A stretch of 5,279 nt of DNA, taken from the NCBI GenBank assembly GCA_009919985.1, contig RGAX01000196.1, forward strand, positions 1 through 5,279, in the 5' to 3' direction. This document shows, in pieces, positions 1 to 5,279 of this stretch (position 1 is its first letter; each line of letters starts with the position of its first letter). This DNA comes from Opitutaceae bacterium (GTDB lineage Bacteria; Verrucomicrobiota; Verrucomicrobiia; Opitutales; Opitutaceae). The position numbers and the translations under genes were made by a program. Under the pieces are notes generated by a model, which was given only the letters and a program-made list of their open reading frames with translations, ran no database searches and had not been told where the DNA came from.

Positions 1-629
1 TCGACTTCGCAGTAGTGGTTGAGCTCGTCGGAGGTGTTGCCGTTACTGGAGAGACGGACGTAGCGGCCGGTGGCGCCTTTGCCCTCGAGGAGTTTGCCCT
101 CGTAGTTTTCGATATACGCTTGGTCTTTACCTTTACCCAGCTTGGAGGAGTCGTCGTCGTCGTTGTTGAAGATCGTGGTGACGCCGGTTTTGAAGGTGGC
201 GTCGTCAGAGACTTGGACGACAACGTCGTGGTAGACGCGCGCTTGGGAGTGGAAGTGCCAGATGGCGACGGCGGCCACTTTGGCGGGGGCGCCTAGGTCG
301 ATTTGGATCCATTGTGGGGTTGGCCCGAGCTCGACGTAGGTGCCGTCGGTGCCGGATTTATCACCGTCGGTGATAAAGGTGAGTTCGCCGATCACAGGCA
401 GGGAGTCGCTGCTAGTGACCGTTTTACCTTTGGAGAGGTTGACGGTACCGGCCGCAACCATCAGGTCCGGGCGTTTACCGGTGCGCGGTTTCTCGAGGTT
501 GGGTAGCGAGATGGGGCGCGGGGTCCCGGCGAAGAGCGGCTTAGGCAGCTCGATTTGGAGCGGGACGGAGTCCGCGGCTTGGGCCGCACCGGTGAGGGCG
601 AGCAGAGCGAGAAGGAGGGAACGGTTCAT
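1..629 (-). CDS. Secreted discoidin (F5/8 type C-like) domain protein, 3' end cut off
   Basis: The window holds 209 codons and two bases of this gene; the C-terminus lies beyond base 1. The first 18 residues are a signal peptide: Asn-Arg, a Leu/Ala-rich core, then a cleavage site after AQA. A Pro-rich linker (about 20-60) leads into a beta-rich domain (about 62-209) with marks of the F5/8 type C (discoidin/galactose-binding) fold: NLSKGKTVTSSD at the start, ITDGD near 86-90, WIQIDLG at 107-113, VVVQVSDD at 136-143 and GRYVRLSSNGN at 189-198. The last visible residues (HYCEV) look like the final strand, so probably little is missing. Such domains usually bind glycans or other surface ligands; no catalytic residues are seen. 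A DDDD run lies at 157-160. It starts 17 bp after the upstream oxidoreductase gene, so cotranscription is likely. There is no Shine-Dalgarno sequence. The start is chosen because it gives a full signal peptide. Confidence 0.8.
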   Translation of the reverse strand, partial: MNRSLLLALLALTGAAQAADSVPLQIELPKPLFAGTPRPISLPNLEKPRTGKRPDLMVAAGTVNLSKGKTVTSSDSLPVIGELTFITDGDKSGTDGTYVELGPTPQWIQIDLGAPAKVAAVAIWHFHSQARVYHDVVVQVSDDATFKTGVTTIFNNDDDDSSKLGKGKDQAYIENYEGKLLEGKGATGRYVRLSSNGNTSDELNHYCEV

Positions 630-646
630 AGTGAAGAAGAGCGGGT

Positions 647-2038
647 TTAGGCGACGAAGTCAGTCGGCGCGAAGGTGAGCTTTTTGCCGGCGGCAATCGA
701 TTCGTTGATTTTGAGGATGGTGACAGCGGTGGCGAAGGCGGATTCGCCGGTGCAATTGAGCGGCGTGCCCAGACGGATCGCGTCAAAGAAGTTTTCGAGG
801 TGGGGTTGGTGAATGGCTTTGTCGAGAGTAACAGGGATGTCCCAAGCGGAGAGCGCAGCCGTCTCTCGGACGTCGACCGTCGAGGCTTTGGCGGGACCAC
901 CGAGTTTTTTGACGCCAACTTTTTCCCAGGGTTTGACGGCCGGGGGCGCGCCTTCCCCAGAGGTAGGGCTGGCGACGATACCTTGGGCGACCCATTTGTC
1001 CCAGTCTGGCGCGCGGGCTTCCCGGTAAAGTTTGGTGTATTTGGGGTTTTCGGAGATCTTCAAGGCCCCTTCGTCGCCCATGAAGTATTCATGGTAACCG
1101 CCGCCGGCGCTGGTGGTGGTGAGGACCTCGTAGGTGGCGCGAACGGTCCCTTCCTTCGTGGGGAATTCGAAGATGGCGATAGCGTTGTCGTACCACTCAT
1201 GAGTCTTGTAGTAATCGACGCCGCCGCTGGCGATGCACATGGTGGGGTTCGAGCCGAGCATCCAGTTGTAGACGTCGATCTGGTGGGCACCCAGGTCAGA
1301 CATCGGGCCGCCGGCGTAGCGTTTAAACCAGCGCCAGTTGCGGAACTCATGCATGTTAGCGAAACCGTATTGGTTGAGCTTGGCTTCCGGGATGCCTTGG
1401 CCGTTGGGGAAACCAAAGTCATCCGTGACGGCGCGGTGCCATTGGCCGGCAATGTTGGTGATGCGGCCGAGGAGGCGGCCTTCGAGGTGAATGCGATCCT
1501 TGGCGTGTCGGTAGCGCGGATTACTCCGGCGTTGGTGGCCGATCTGGAGCAGCTTTTTCGTCTCGCGGGCGGCGAGCACCATCGAGCGTGCTCCCTCCAC
1601 GGTGTTGGACATCAACTTCTCGCAATAAACGTGCTTGCCGGCCTTGAGCGCGGCGACGGTGTGTTCGGCGTGTTTGAAATCGGGCGTGGCGATGATGACC
1701 GCGTCCAGATCGGTGATCTCGGCGAGCATCTGGCGGTAATCCTCGTAGGGCTTCGGGTCGTGGCCGAATTTCTTAAGAAGACGCTCGGCGTAGGTGCGGT
1801 TGTAACCCCAGATATCTACGACAGCTTTGAAGCGGATGCCTGGGATTTTGAGGGCGGCGTTGGTGAGAATGCGGCCTTGTTCGCCGCAGCCAATGAGCGC
1901 GACGTTAAGTTGGTCGGATTTGGCGACAACTTCGGCGCCGCGGGCAATGTAGGGCGCGGCGGCGATAAAAGCCCCAAGCTTGGCGCTGGTGCTCAGGAAA
2001 TCGCGGCGCGTGACAGGAGATAAAAAGGAGTCAGACAT
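647..2038 (-). CDS. Tat-targeted Gfo/Idh/MocA family oxidoreductase
   Basis: This is a 463-residue NAD(P)-dependent oxidoreductase of the Gfo/Idh/MocA family, which typically oxidises or reduces sugars, inositols or related polyols. The N-terminus has a twin-arginine signal (T10-R11-R12-D-F-L, then a hydrophobic stretch to about residue 32), so export of the folded protein to the periplasm or membrane is predicted. The Rossmann domain begins at VALIGCGEQG (46-55). The usual EKP motif is EKL here (E140-K141-L142). GHQRRSNPRY lies at 167-176, and the C-terminal catalytic-type motif GGPMSDLGAHQID at 243-255 supplies the Asp/His pair (D248, H252). The C-terminal HLENFFDAI and GKKLTF are typical of Tat-signal members from Planctomycetes and Verrucomicrobia. 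The length is normal for that subgroup. The substrate cannot be told from sequence. It lies 36 bp after a DoxX-like gene and 17 bp before the discoidin gene. There is no Shine-Dalgarno sequence; the start is set by the Tat signal. Confidence 0.92.
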   Translation of the reverse strand: MSDSFLSPVTRRDFLSTSAKLGAFIAAAPYIARGAEVVAKSDQLNVALIGCGEQGRILTNAALKIPGIRFKAVVDIWGYNRTYAERLLKKFGHDPKPYEDYRQMLAEITDLDAVIIATPDFKHAEHTVAALKAGKHVYCEKLMSNTVEGARSMVLAARETKKLLQIGHQRRSNPRYRHAKDRIHLEGRLLGRITNIAGQWHRAVTDDFGFPNGQGIPEAKLNQYGFANMHEFRNWRWFKRYAGGPMSDLGAHQIDVYNWMLGSNPTMCIASGGVDYYKTHEWYDNAIAIFEFPTKEGTVRATYEVLTTTSAGGGYHEYFMGDEGALKISENPKYTKLYREARAPDWDKWVAQGIVASPTSGEGAPPAVKPWEKVGVKKLGGPAKASTVDVRETAALSAWDIPVTLDKAIHQPHLENFFDAIRLGTPLNCTGESAFATAVTILKINESIAAGKKLTFAPTDFVA

Positions 2039-2074
2039 GGCGGGCAGAGATGGGGCGTTGGGGGCCGGGTCCGC

Positions 2075-2521
2075 TTAGCCGCGGCTGAGGGCGTAGCGGT
2101 TGTGTTGGACGAGTACTAGGCCGCCGGCGACCAGGGCGACGTGCATGCCGAGCCAGGCGACGCCGTCGCTTTCCTGCACAGCCATCAGACCGAAGGATAA
2201 GGCGACGTAGGTAAGCCCCATGAACAACAACGTGCAGCGCGTTTTGAAGCCGACGAGCAACGCGATACCAAGTGTAATCAAGATGTAGCCGATACTAGCA
2301 GCGAACAGCTTAGTGGACCAAAGCGGCAAGAAGGAAGCTCCGGTAATGCCGGTGGCCATACGCTTCATGTTCTCGTAGTAGCCCACAAAGGAATAACTGC
2401 CTTTGCTTTCAAATTTTTCGAGCCCGGCGAGCACGGCACGCAGGCCAAGCCAGAGGCGGATAATCAGGAACGCGTAGGTGTATTCGCAACGCGGGGTGGT
2501 GGGGGTGGAGTTTTCGCTCAT
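2075..2521 (-). CDS. DoxX-like four-helix membrane protein
   Basis: This 148-residue inner-membrane protein has four predicted helices at about 15-35, 72-92, 97-115 and 121-138. The first helix ends in GLEKF (33-37), like the G-x-x-K-F signature of DoxX-type proteins. The family is named after a subunit of archaeal thiosulfate:quinone oxidoreductase, but most bacterial members have no proven activity, so only membership is claimed. Between helices 1 and 2 is a soluble loop (about 38-70) with Tyr-rich YSFVGYYENM. It is the first gene of the probable doxX-oxidoreductase-discoidin unit, 36 bp before the oxidoreductase. The pairing with a periplasm-directed oxidoreductase suggests an envelope or electron-transfer role, which is inference. 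The 134 bp upstream (2522-2655) separates it from aroF; no convincing terminator or sigma-70 promoter is seen there, so read-through from aroF cannot be excluded. No Shine-Dalgarno sequence precedes the ATG. Confidence 0.8.
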   Translation of the reverse strand: MSENSTPTTPRCEYTYAFLIIRLWLGLRAVLAGLEKFESKGSYSFVGYYENMKRMATGITGASFLPLWSTKLFAASIGYILITLGIALLVGFKTRCTLLFMGLTYVALSFGLMAVQESDGVAWLGMHVALVAGGLVLVQHNRYALSRG

Positions 2522-2655
2522 GATGTAAAAAATGGGTTGGGGTGCTAACTTGGGTAATCAGACTGTAATTAAATCCGCTTAGGATCAAACGACAGGCCGA
2601 CTTTTTTTGGCAATGTCCAATCAGGTCTTGGTGATGGCTGGGGGCGAGCGTTTAC

Positions 2656-3711
2656 TTAATTAAAACGCGAAGCGAGGCTGGCGTGGATTTCGCGCACCAT
2701 GGTCTCGGTCCTCGCCCAGTCGATGCAGCCATCGGTGATACTCACCCCGTAGCGGAGTTTTTCTTTTGCTTGGGGGAACGACTGGTTGCCGGCCCCGAGG
2801 TTGCTCTCCACCATCGCACCCATGATGGAACGGTTGCCGGCGGCGATTTGCGCGAGCAGTGCGCGCATCACCTCGGGCTGCAATTCGGGCTTCTTCGCGG
2901 AGTTGTCGTGTGAGCAATCGACCAAGATCGACTGCGGCAGACCGGCTTTGGCGAGGAGCGCCTCGGTCTGCGCGATGTGGGCTGCAGAGTAATTAGGACC
3001 GCTGGAGCCGCCGCGAAGAACGACGTGGCAGTTGGGGTTGCCGCGGGTGTCGACGGCGGCAGCAGCGCCGTCGAGGTTCACGCCAAGAAATGTTTGGGGT
3101 TGGCCGGCGGCTTTGATGGCGTTGACGGCGGCTTGAAGGGTGCCGTCGGTGCTATTTTTAAAACCGATGGGCATCGAGAGGCCGGAGGCCATTTGACGGT
3201 GCGTCTGGGATTCCGTCGTGCGGGCGCCGATGGCTCCCCAGCACACAAGATCGGCCACATATTGCGGCGTGATAGGATCGAGAAACTCCGTCGCAGTGGG
3301 TAAACCTAGATCAAGCACATCGCGCAAAAACGCGCGGCCTAGACGCAGGCCGGCGGCGATGTCGTGCGAGCCGTCGAGGTGCGGATCCATCACGAGGCCT
3401 TTCCAACCAACGGTCGTGCGGGGCTTCTCGAAATACACGCGCATCACAATCAGGACGCGCTCGGAGACTTCTTTGGCTAGCAAAGCGAGCCGGCGGGCGT
3501 AATCGCGGCCCGCTTCGATGTCGTGGATCGAGCAAGGGCCAATTAAAAGCAGGAAGCGCCGGTCGTCCGTGAAAATAATCCGGTGAATATCCTCCCTCGA
3601 GTGCGTCACGAAAGCGGCTTGGGCCTCGGACTTGGGCAACTCGCGCAAGAGCGCGGCGGGCGAGGGCAGGGCGCGGGTCGCTACGACATTGATGTCGGAA
3701 GTGCGTTGCAT
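2656..3711 (-). CDS. aroF: 3-deoxy-7-phosphoheptulonate synthase (DAHP synthase, class I)
   Basis: This 351-residue enzyme condenses phosphoenolpyruvate and erythrose 4-phosphate to DAHP, the committed first step of the shikimate pathway to Phe, Tyr and Trp, in the cytoplasm. It is full length for the class I (E. coli AroF/AroG/AroH) type. Clear motifs are LLIGPCSIHD (55-64), MRVYFEKPRTTVGWKGL (90-106), DPHLDGSHD (109-117), GARTTESQTHRQMASG (162-177), GFKNSTDG (183-190), VDCSHDNS (264-271) and MVESNL (300-305). The expected metal ligands are present: C60, H268, E302 and D327. N8, P146, Q150 and S179 match the positions tied to tyrosine inhibition in E. coli AroF (N8, P148, Q152, S181), whereas E. 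coli AroG has Met where P146 stands. Tyr-type feedback is therefore likely, but inferred. The ATG lacks a Shine-Dalgarno sequence. The roughly 250-bp upstream region holds two hairpins with T tracts, suggesting leader-level control. The isozyme symbol is less sure than the activity. Confidence 0.96.
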   Translation of the reverse strand: MQRTSDINVVATRALPSPAALLRELPKSEAQAAFVTHSREDIHRIIFTDDRRFLLLIGPCSIHDIEAGRDYARRLALLAKEVSERVLIVMRVYFEKPRTTVGWKGLVMDPHLDGSHDIAAGLRLGRAFLRDVLDLGLPTATEFLDPITPQYVADLVCWGAIGARTTESQTHRQMASGLSMPIGFKNSTDGTLQAAVNAIKAAGQPQTFLGVNLDGAAAAVDTRGNPNCHVVLRGGSSGPNYSAAHIAQTEALLAKAGLPQSILVDCSHDNSAKKPELQPEVMRALLAQIAAGNRSIMGAMVESNLGAGNQSFPQAKEKLRYGVSITDGCIDWARTETMVREIHASLASRFN

Positions 3712-3737
3712 GGAGGGTCAGCTTGGCGGGTTCTAAG

Positions 3738-3764
3738 AGGCCTGGGCAAGTCCCAGATTGGCCT
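3738..3764 (-). other. Bulged hairpin in the aroF leader
   Basis: AGGC and CTGGG pair with CCCAG and GCCT around a 5-nt loop, with a 4-nt bulge (3757-3760), giving a 9-bp interrupted stem. It lies between the second T-tract hairpin and the aroF start codon, about 27 nt before the ATG. No T run follows on either strand, so it is not a terminator. It could be a structural element of the aroF leader or chance. Confidence 0.35.
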
Positions 3765-3783
3765 AAAACCGAGGAATTTGGGC

Positions 3784-3821
3784 AAAAAAGTGGCCGGTCA
3801 CATACCCCTATGTGACCGGCC
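3784..3821 (-). terminator. Strong hairpin with T tract (intrinsic terminator or attenuator) upstream of aroF
   Basis: GGCCGGTCACATA (3792-3804) and its exact reverse complement (3809-3821) form a 13-bp perfect stem with a 4-nt loop. On the minus strand it is followed by AC and six T (3789-3784), the form of a Rho-independent terminator. On the plus strand the tail is the poorer TTTGCTTTCTT. No minus-strand gene ends here: the nearest downstream gene is aroF, whose ATG lies about 70 nt further on, and upstream is the divergent ygfZ start. It therefore lies inside the probable aroF leader, which suggests conditional termination, or the end of a short leader/small RNA, rather than an ordinary gene end. 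Confidence 0.7.
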
Positions 3822-3841
3822 TTTGCTTTCTTAGTTACCCC

Positions 3842-3862
3842 AAAACTCCCGCTAGGCGGGAG
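3842..3862 (-). terminator. Second, shorter hairpin with T tract in the aroF leader
   Basis: CTCCCGC (3846-3852) and GCGGGAG (3856-3862) form a perfect 7-bp GC-rich stem with a 3-nt loop. On the minus strand four T follow directly (3845-3842). It lies 20 nt upstream of the larger hairpin in the aroF direction, so the two would act in tandem. The short T run makes it a weaker terminator candidate; it could also be a pause hairpin. Confidence 0.5.
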
Positions 3863-3921
3863 AAGTGTTTAAAACTGACAAGAACAGTGGTACACTTTAT
3901 CTTTGCTCCGTCAAATCAAAG

Positions 3922-3950
3922 TTATCAAAATCTATCACATAATTTATAAA
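3922..3950 (+). promoter_or_regulatory. Predicted sigma-70-type promoter for ygfZ
   Basis: A -35 box TTATCA (3922-3927; 4 of 6 matches to TTGACA) and a -10 box TATAAA (3945-3950; 5 of 6 to TATAAT) are 17 bp apart in an AT-rich stretch. Transcription would start near 3957, only about 9 nt before the ygfZ ATG, giving a nearly leaderless message. This fits the absence of a Shine-Dalgarno sequence there. Confidence 0.5.
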
Positions 3951-3972
3951 TCGCTTTAAAACAATATGATAA
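3943..3972 (-). promoter_or_regulatory. Predicted divergent promoter towards aroF
   Basis: On the minus strand TTATCA (3972-3967) and TATAAA (3948-3943) are 18 bp apart. These are the same two hexamers as the ygfZ promoter, and the two -10 boxes overlap within the palindrome ATTTATAAAT (3942-3951). The -35 box overlaps the first codons of ygfZ. Transcription would start near 3936 and give an aroF leader of about 225 nt containing both T-tract hairpins. AT-rich DNA makes chance matches easy, so confidence is modest. Confidence 0.35.
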
Positions 3973-4868
3973 AAACCAAGGAAAATTCATCGCTTCGGCA
4001 ATTTTATCGGGGAAAAACCTCTGCGGTGTTGCGTGTGACGGGCGAGGATGCGGCGAATTTCCTCCAAGGGCAGTTTACCAACGACCTGCGCGGGTTGACC
4101 AGCGGTGGAGCGGTTTATGGCTTGTGGCTCAATCAGAAAGGTAAGGTCTTGGCTGATAGTTTCGTGATCGCTGGGGCGGCGACCGGGGAGTTTTGGATCG
4201 TTAGCTACCACAGTGAGGCGACTGCGTTGCGGGCGCGTTTGGAAGATTATATCATCGCGGACGATGTCAGCGTAGAGGATTTCACTTCGGAGTGGACCGG
4301 CCTAACCCTAGTCGGCGCTGGCATGGTGGCGTGGTTTGCGCTCGCGCCTCGCGTGGGGCTGAGTTTTCCGGGACGCAGAACGTCCGCAGAAACGCTCGAA
4401 TGGATTTTTCCGCTATCGGAACTACCTAATGCCCGTGCGCAACTGCCGGGCTGGGCTGAAATCGACGACCTCGCCATGGAGCGGGGGCGGATCGCGGCGG
4501 CGATTGCCTCGGTGCCCGCGGATATCGGGCCGGCGGATTTACCCGGCGAGGCCGGGCTCGAGCCAGCGACGATCTCTTACACGAAAGGCTGTTACCTCGG
4601 CCAAGAAGTGATGGCGCGCTTAAAATCCATGGGCCAAGTGCGGCGTCGTTTGCAGCGCGTGCGTGGCCCGGGCGCGGCGCCGCAGTCACCGGCGGCCTTG
4701 TGGCAAGGGGGACGCCAGGTCGGGCAATTACGCTCGGCGGTGGATCTCGCGGAAGGCGGTTTTATCGGGCTGGCAATGGTATCGCTCGTCTCGTGGCAAC
4801 CGGCGCAACCGCTCGCGCTTGAGGTTGCTGGCGCCGCAGAAATCGTCGTAGTGCTTGAGGCAACATGA
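3966..4868 (+). CDS. ygfZ: YgfZ/GcvT-type folate-binding protein
   Basis: This 300-residue cytoplasmic protein belongs to the YgfZ (COG0354, IBA57-like) family, which resembles the glycine-cleavage T-protein, binds tetrahydrofolate and helps make or repair iron-sulfur clusters in certain enzymes. The family signature K-G-C-Y-x-G-Q-E is intact at 207-214, with the conserved C209. FLQGQFTNDL (32-41), the QKGK turn (57-60), DDLAMERGR (167-175) and the glycine-rich end also fit. The length is near normal. Its sequence continues to the last codon, where its TGA overlaps the ATG of the next gene by 4 bp. The start follows the predicted promoter by about 15 bp and has no Shine-Dalgarno sequence. No in-frame upstream start is apparent in the AT-rich region. 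Confidence 0.93.
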   Translation: MIKTKENSSLRQFYRGKTSAVLRVTGEDAANFLQGQFTNDLRGLTSGGAVYGLWLNQKGKVLADSFVIAGAATGEFWIVSYHSEATALRARLEDYIIADDVSVEDFTSEWTGLTLVGAGMVAWFALAPRVGLSFPGRRTSAETLEWIFPLSELPNARAQLPGWAEIDDLAMERGRIAAAIASVPADIGPADLPGEAGLEPATISYTKGCYLGQEVMARLKSMGQVRRRLQRVRGPGAAPQSPAALWQGGRQVGQLRSAVDLAEGGFIGLAMVSLVSWQPAQPLALEVAGAAEIVVVLEAT

Positions 4869-5128
4869 CGGAAATGGAACAACTCTCTCAGCTCTGCGAG
4901 CGCCTCGGCGCCCCGCCCGCGCAGGCCGCCGCGATGGCGGCGCAGTTACTGAAACGCGCGGATCAACTTGCGCTCGAGCGGAATCGTCCCCGCGAGGAAA
5001 CGCTCGGGCATCTGCTGCGTTTGCTCGTGCAAGGTCGCGCGGGCGAAGTGCCGGCGGATTTCCCCGCGACGCAACCGCCAACCGCGGCTTCCGTTGCGCC
5101 CGCCCCGCCGATTTCATCGTCGCGCTAA
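4865..5128 (+). CDS. Small hypothetical protein between ygfZ and galK
   Basis: This 87-residue protein matches no family I recognise. Residues 1 to about 60 are Leu/Ala/Glu/Gln/Arg-rich with no Gly-rich or Cys motifs and probably fold as two or three helices (MEQLSQLCERL; AAAMAAQLLKRADQLALERN; EETLGHLLRLLVQ). Residues 62 to 87 are Pro/Ala/Ser-rich and probably disordered. There is no signal peptide or membrane helix. The ATG overlaps the ygfZ stop (ATGA), and GAGG lies 4 nt upstream, one of the few Shine-Dalgarno-like sequences in the window, so translation is probably coupled to ygfZ. The galactokinase gene starts 13 bp after its stop. The overlap and tight packing are the main reasons for calling it a real gene. 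Confidence 0.7.
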   Translation: MTEMEQLSQLCERLGAPPAQAAAMAAQLLKRADQLALERNRPREETLGHLLRLLVQGRAGEVPADFPATQPPTAASVAPAPPISSSR

Positions 5129-5141
5129 TACTCGCCCGCGC

Positions 5142-5279
5142 ATGAAAGCCCAGCTCGTAGAAAAATTTCGCGCCACCTACGGTCGCGCACCCGAGATCTG
5201 CGCATATGCGCCGGGCCGCATTGAATTTATCGGCAATCACACTGACTACAACGGCGGGACCGTGCTCGGTGCGGCCCTA
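5142..5279 (+). CDS. galK: Galactokinase-like GHMP kinase, N-terminal 46 codons
   Basis: The first 46 residues are visible; the rest lies beyond the window. The start MKAQLVEKFRATYGRAPE is typical of galactokinases, and A-P-G-R-I-E-F-I-G-N-H-T-D-Y-N-G-G (23-39) is the N-terminal sugar-binding signature. Galactokinase phosphorylates galactose with ATP at C1 in the Leloir pathway in the cytoplasm. The classical signature is G-R-x-N-[LIV]-I-G-[DE]-H-x-D-Y; here the Asn is Glu (E28) and the acidic residue is Asn (N32), while R26, H33 and D35 are kept. That variation occurs at a galactose-contacting position (Glu43 of human GALK1), so another sugar substrate is possible. The ATP-binding GHMP motif is not in view. 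It lies 13 bp after the small hypothetical gene, with no Shine-Dalgarno sequence, probably in one operon with ygfZ. Confidence 0.85.
   Translation, partial: MKAQLVEKFRATYGRAPEICAYAPGRIEFIGNHTDYNGGTVLGAAL

Noticed and set aside
15..506. Plus-strand open frames opposite the discoidin gene.
   Set aside because: Their translations are repetitive and Val/Gly/Asp-rich, and the minus strand gives a coherent signal peptide and domain.
800..2023. A 407-codon open frame on the plus strand, antisense to the oxidoreductase gene.
   Set aside because: It lies fully inside the well-supported oxidoreductase gene on the other strand. Its translation is Gly/Val/Asp-rich with no recognisable motif, which is a typical shadow of a GC-rich gene.
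2522..2655. Possible terminator after aroF: GACA..GCC..GGC..TGTC around the A7 tract (about 2600-2620).
   Set aside because: The stem is short with an internal loop, and no T tract follows on the minus strand. No convincing promoter for the DoxX-like gene was found here either.
3583..3834. An 83-codon plus-strand frame running from aroF antisense through the large hairpin.
   Set aside because: It overlaps the aroF 5' end on the opposite strand and crosses the hairpin; the translation has no family features.
3909..3914. TTGACG on the minus strand as a -35 box for aroF.
   Set aside because: It matches five of six bases, but no acceptable -10 box lies 16-18 bp downstream (TACCAC or ACCACT), and it overlaps the GGAG that might serve a leader peptide.
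4728..5240. A 170-codon minus-strand frame opposite ygfZ, the small gene and galK.
   Set aside because: Arg/Ala/Pro-rich translation without motifs, antisense to three genes with better support.

Overview
The window looks like a stretch of chromosome from a GC-rich, Gram-negative bacterium. The gene content and protein style point to Verrucomicrobiota, most likely Opitutaceae: a Tat-signal Gfo/Idh/MocA oxidoreductase, a small secreted discoidin-domain protein of a type recalled from Verrucomicrobia and Planctomycetes, and a galactokinase with a non-standard GNHTDY motif. This placement is inferred from remembered protein similarity, not from a search. There are no mobile elements, CRISPR arrays, tRNAs or rRNAs.

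The minus strand, read from about 3965 down to 1, carries four genes. First is a class I DAHP synthase (first step of the shikimate pathway, AroF-like). After a 134-bp gap come a four-helix DoxX-like membrane protein, a Tat-targeted Gfo/Idh/MocA oxidoreductase and a secreted discoidin-domain protein cut by the window edge. The last three are 36 and 17 bp apart and probably form one transcription unit acting at the cell envelope.

The plus strand, from 3966 to the end, carries ygfZ (folate-binding, Fe-S cluster maintenance), a small unrecognised gene overlapping it by 4 bp, and the first 46 codons of a galactokinase-like GHMP kinase. They are tightly packed and probably one operon.

The most interesting part is the AT-rich 254-bp divergent region between aroF and ygfZ (3712-3965). 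Two promoter-like elements face in opposite directions and share a palindromic -10 box. The transcript running towards aroF would have a leader of about 225 nt. It would contain a possible 8-codon leader peptide, two perfect hairpins each followed by a T tract, and a third bulged hairpin before the aroF start. This is the layout of an attenuation-type leader for an aromatic amino acid gene, but the evidence is sequence pattern only. Most start codons in the window lack a Shine-Dalgarno sequence.
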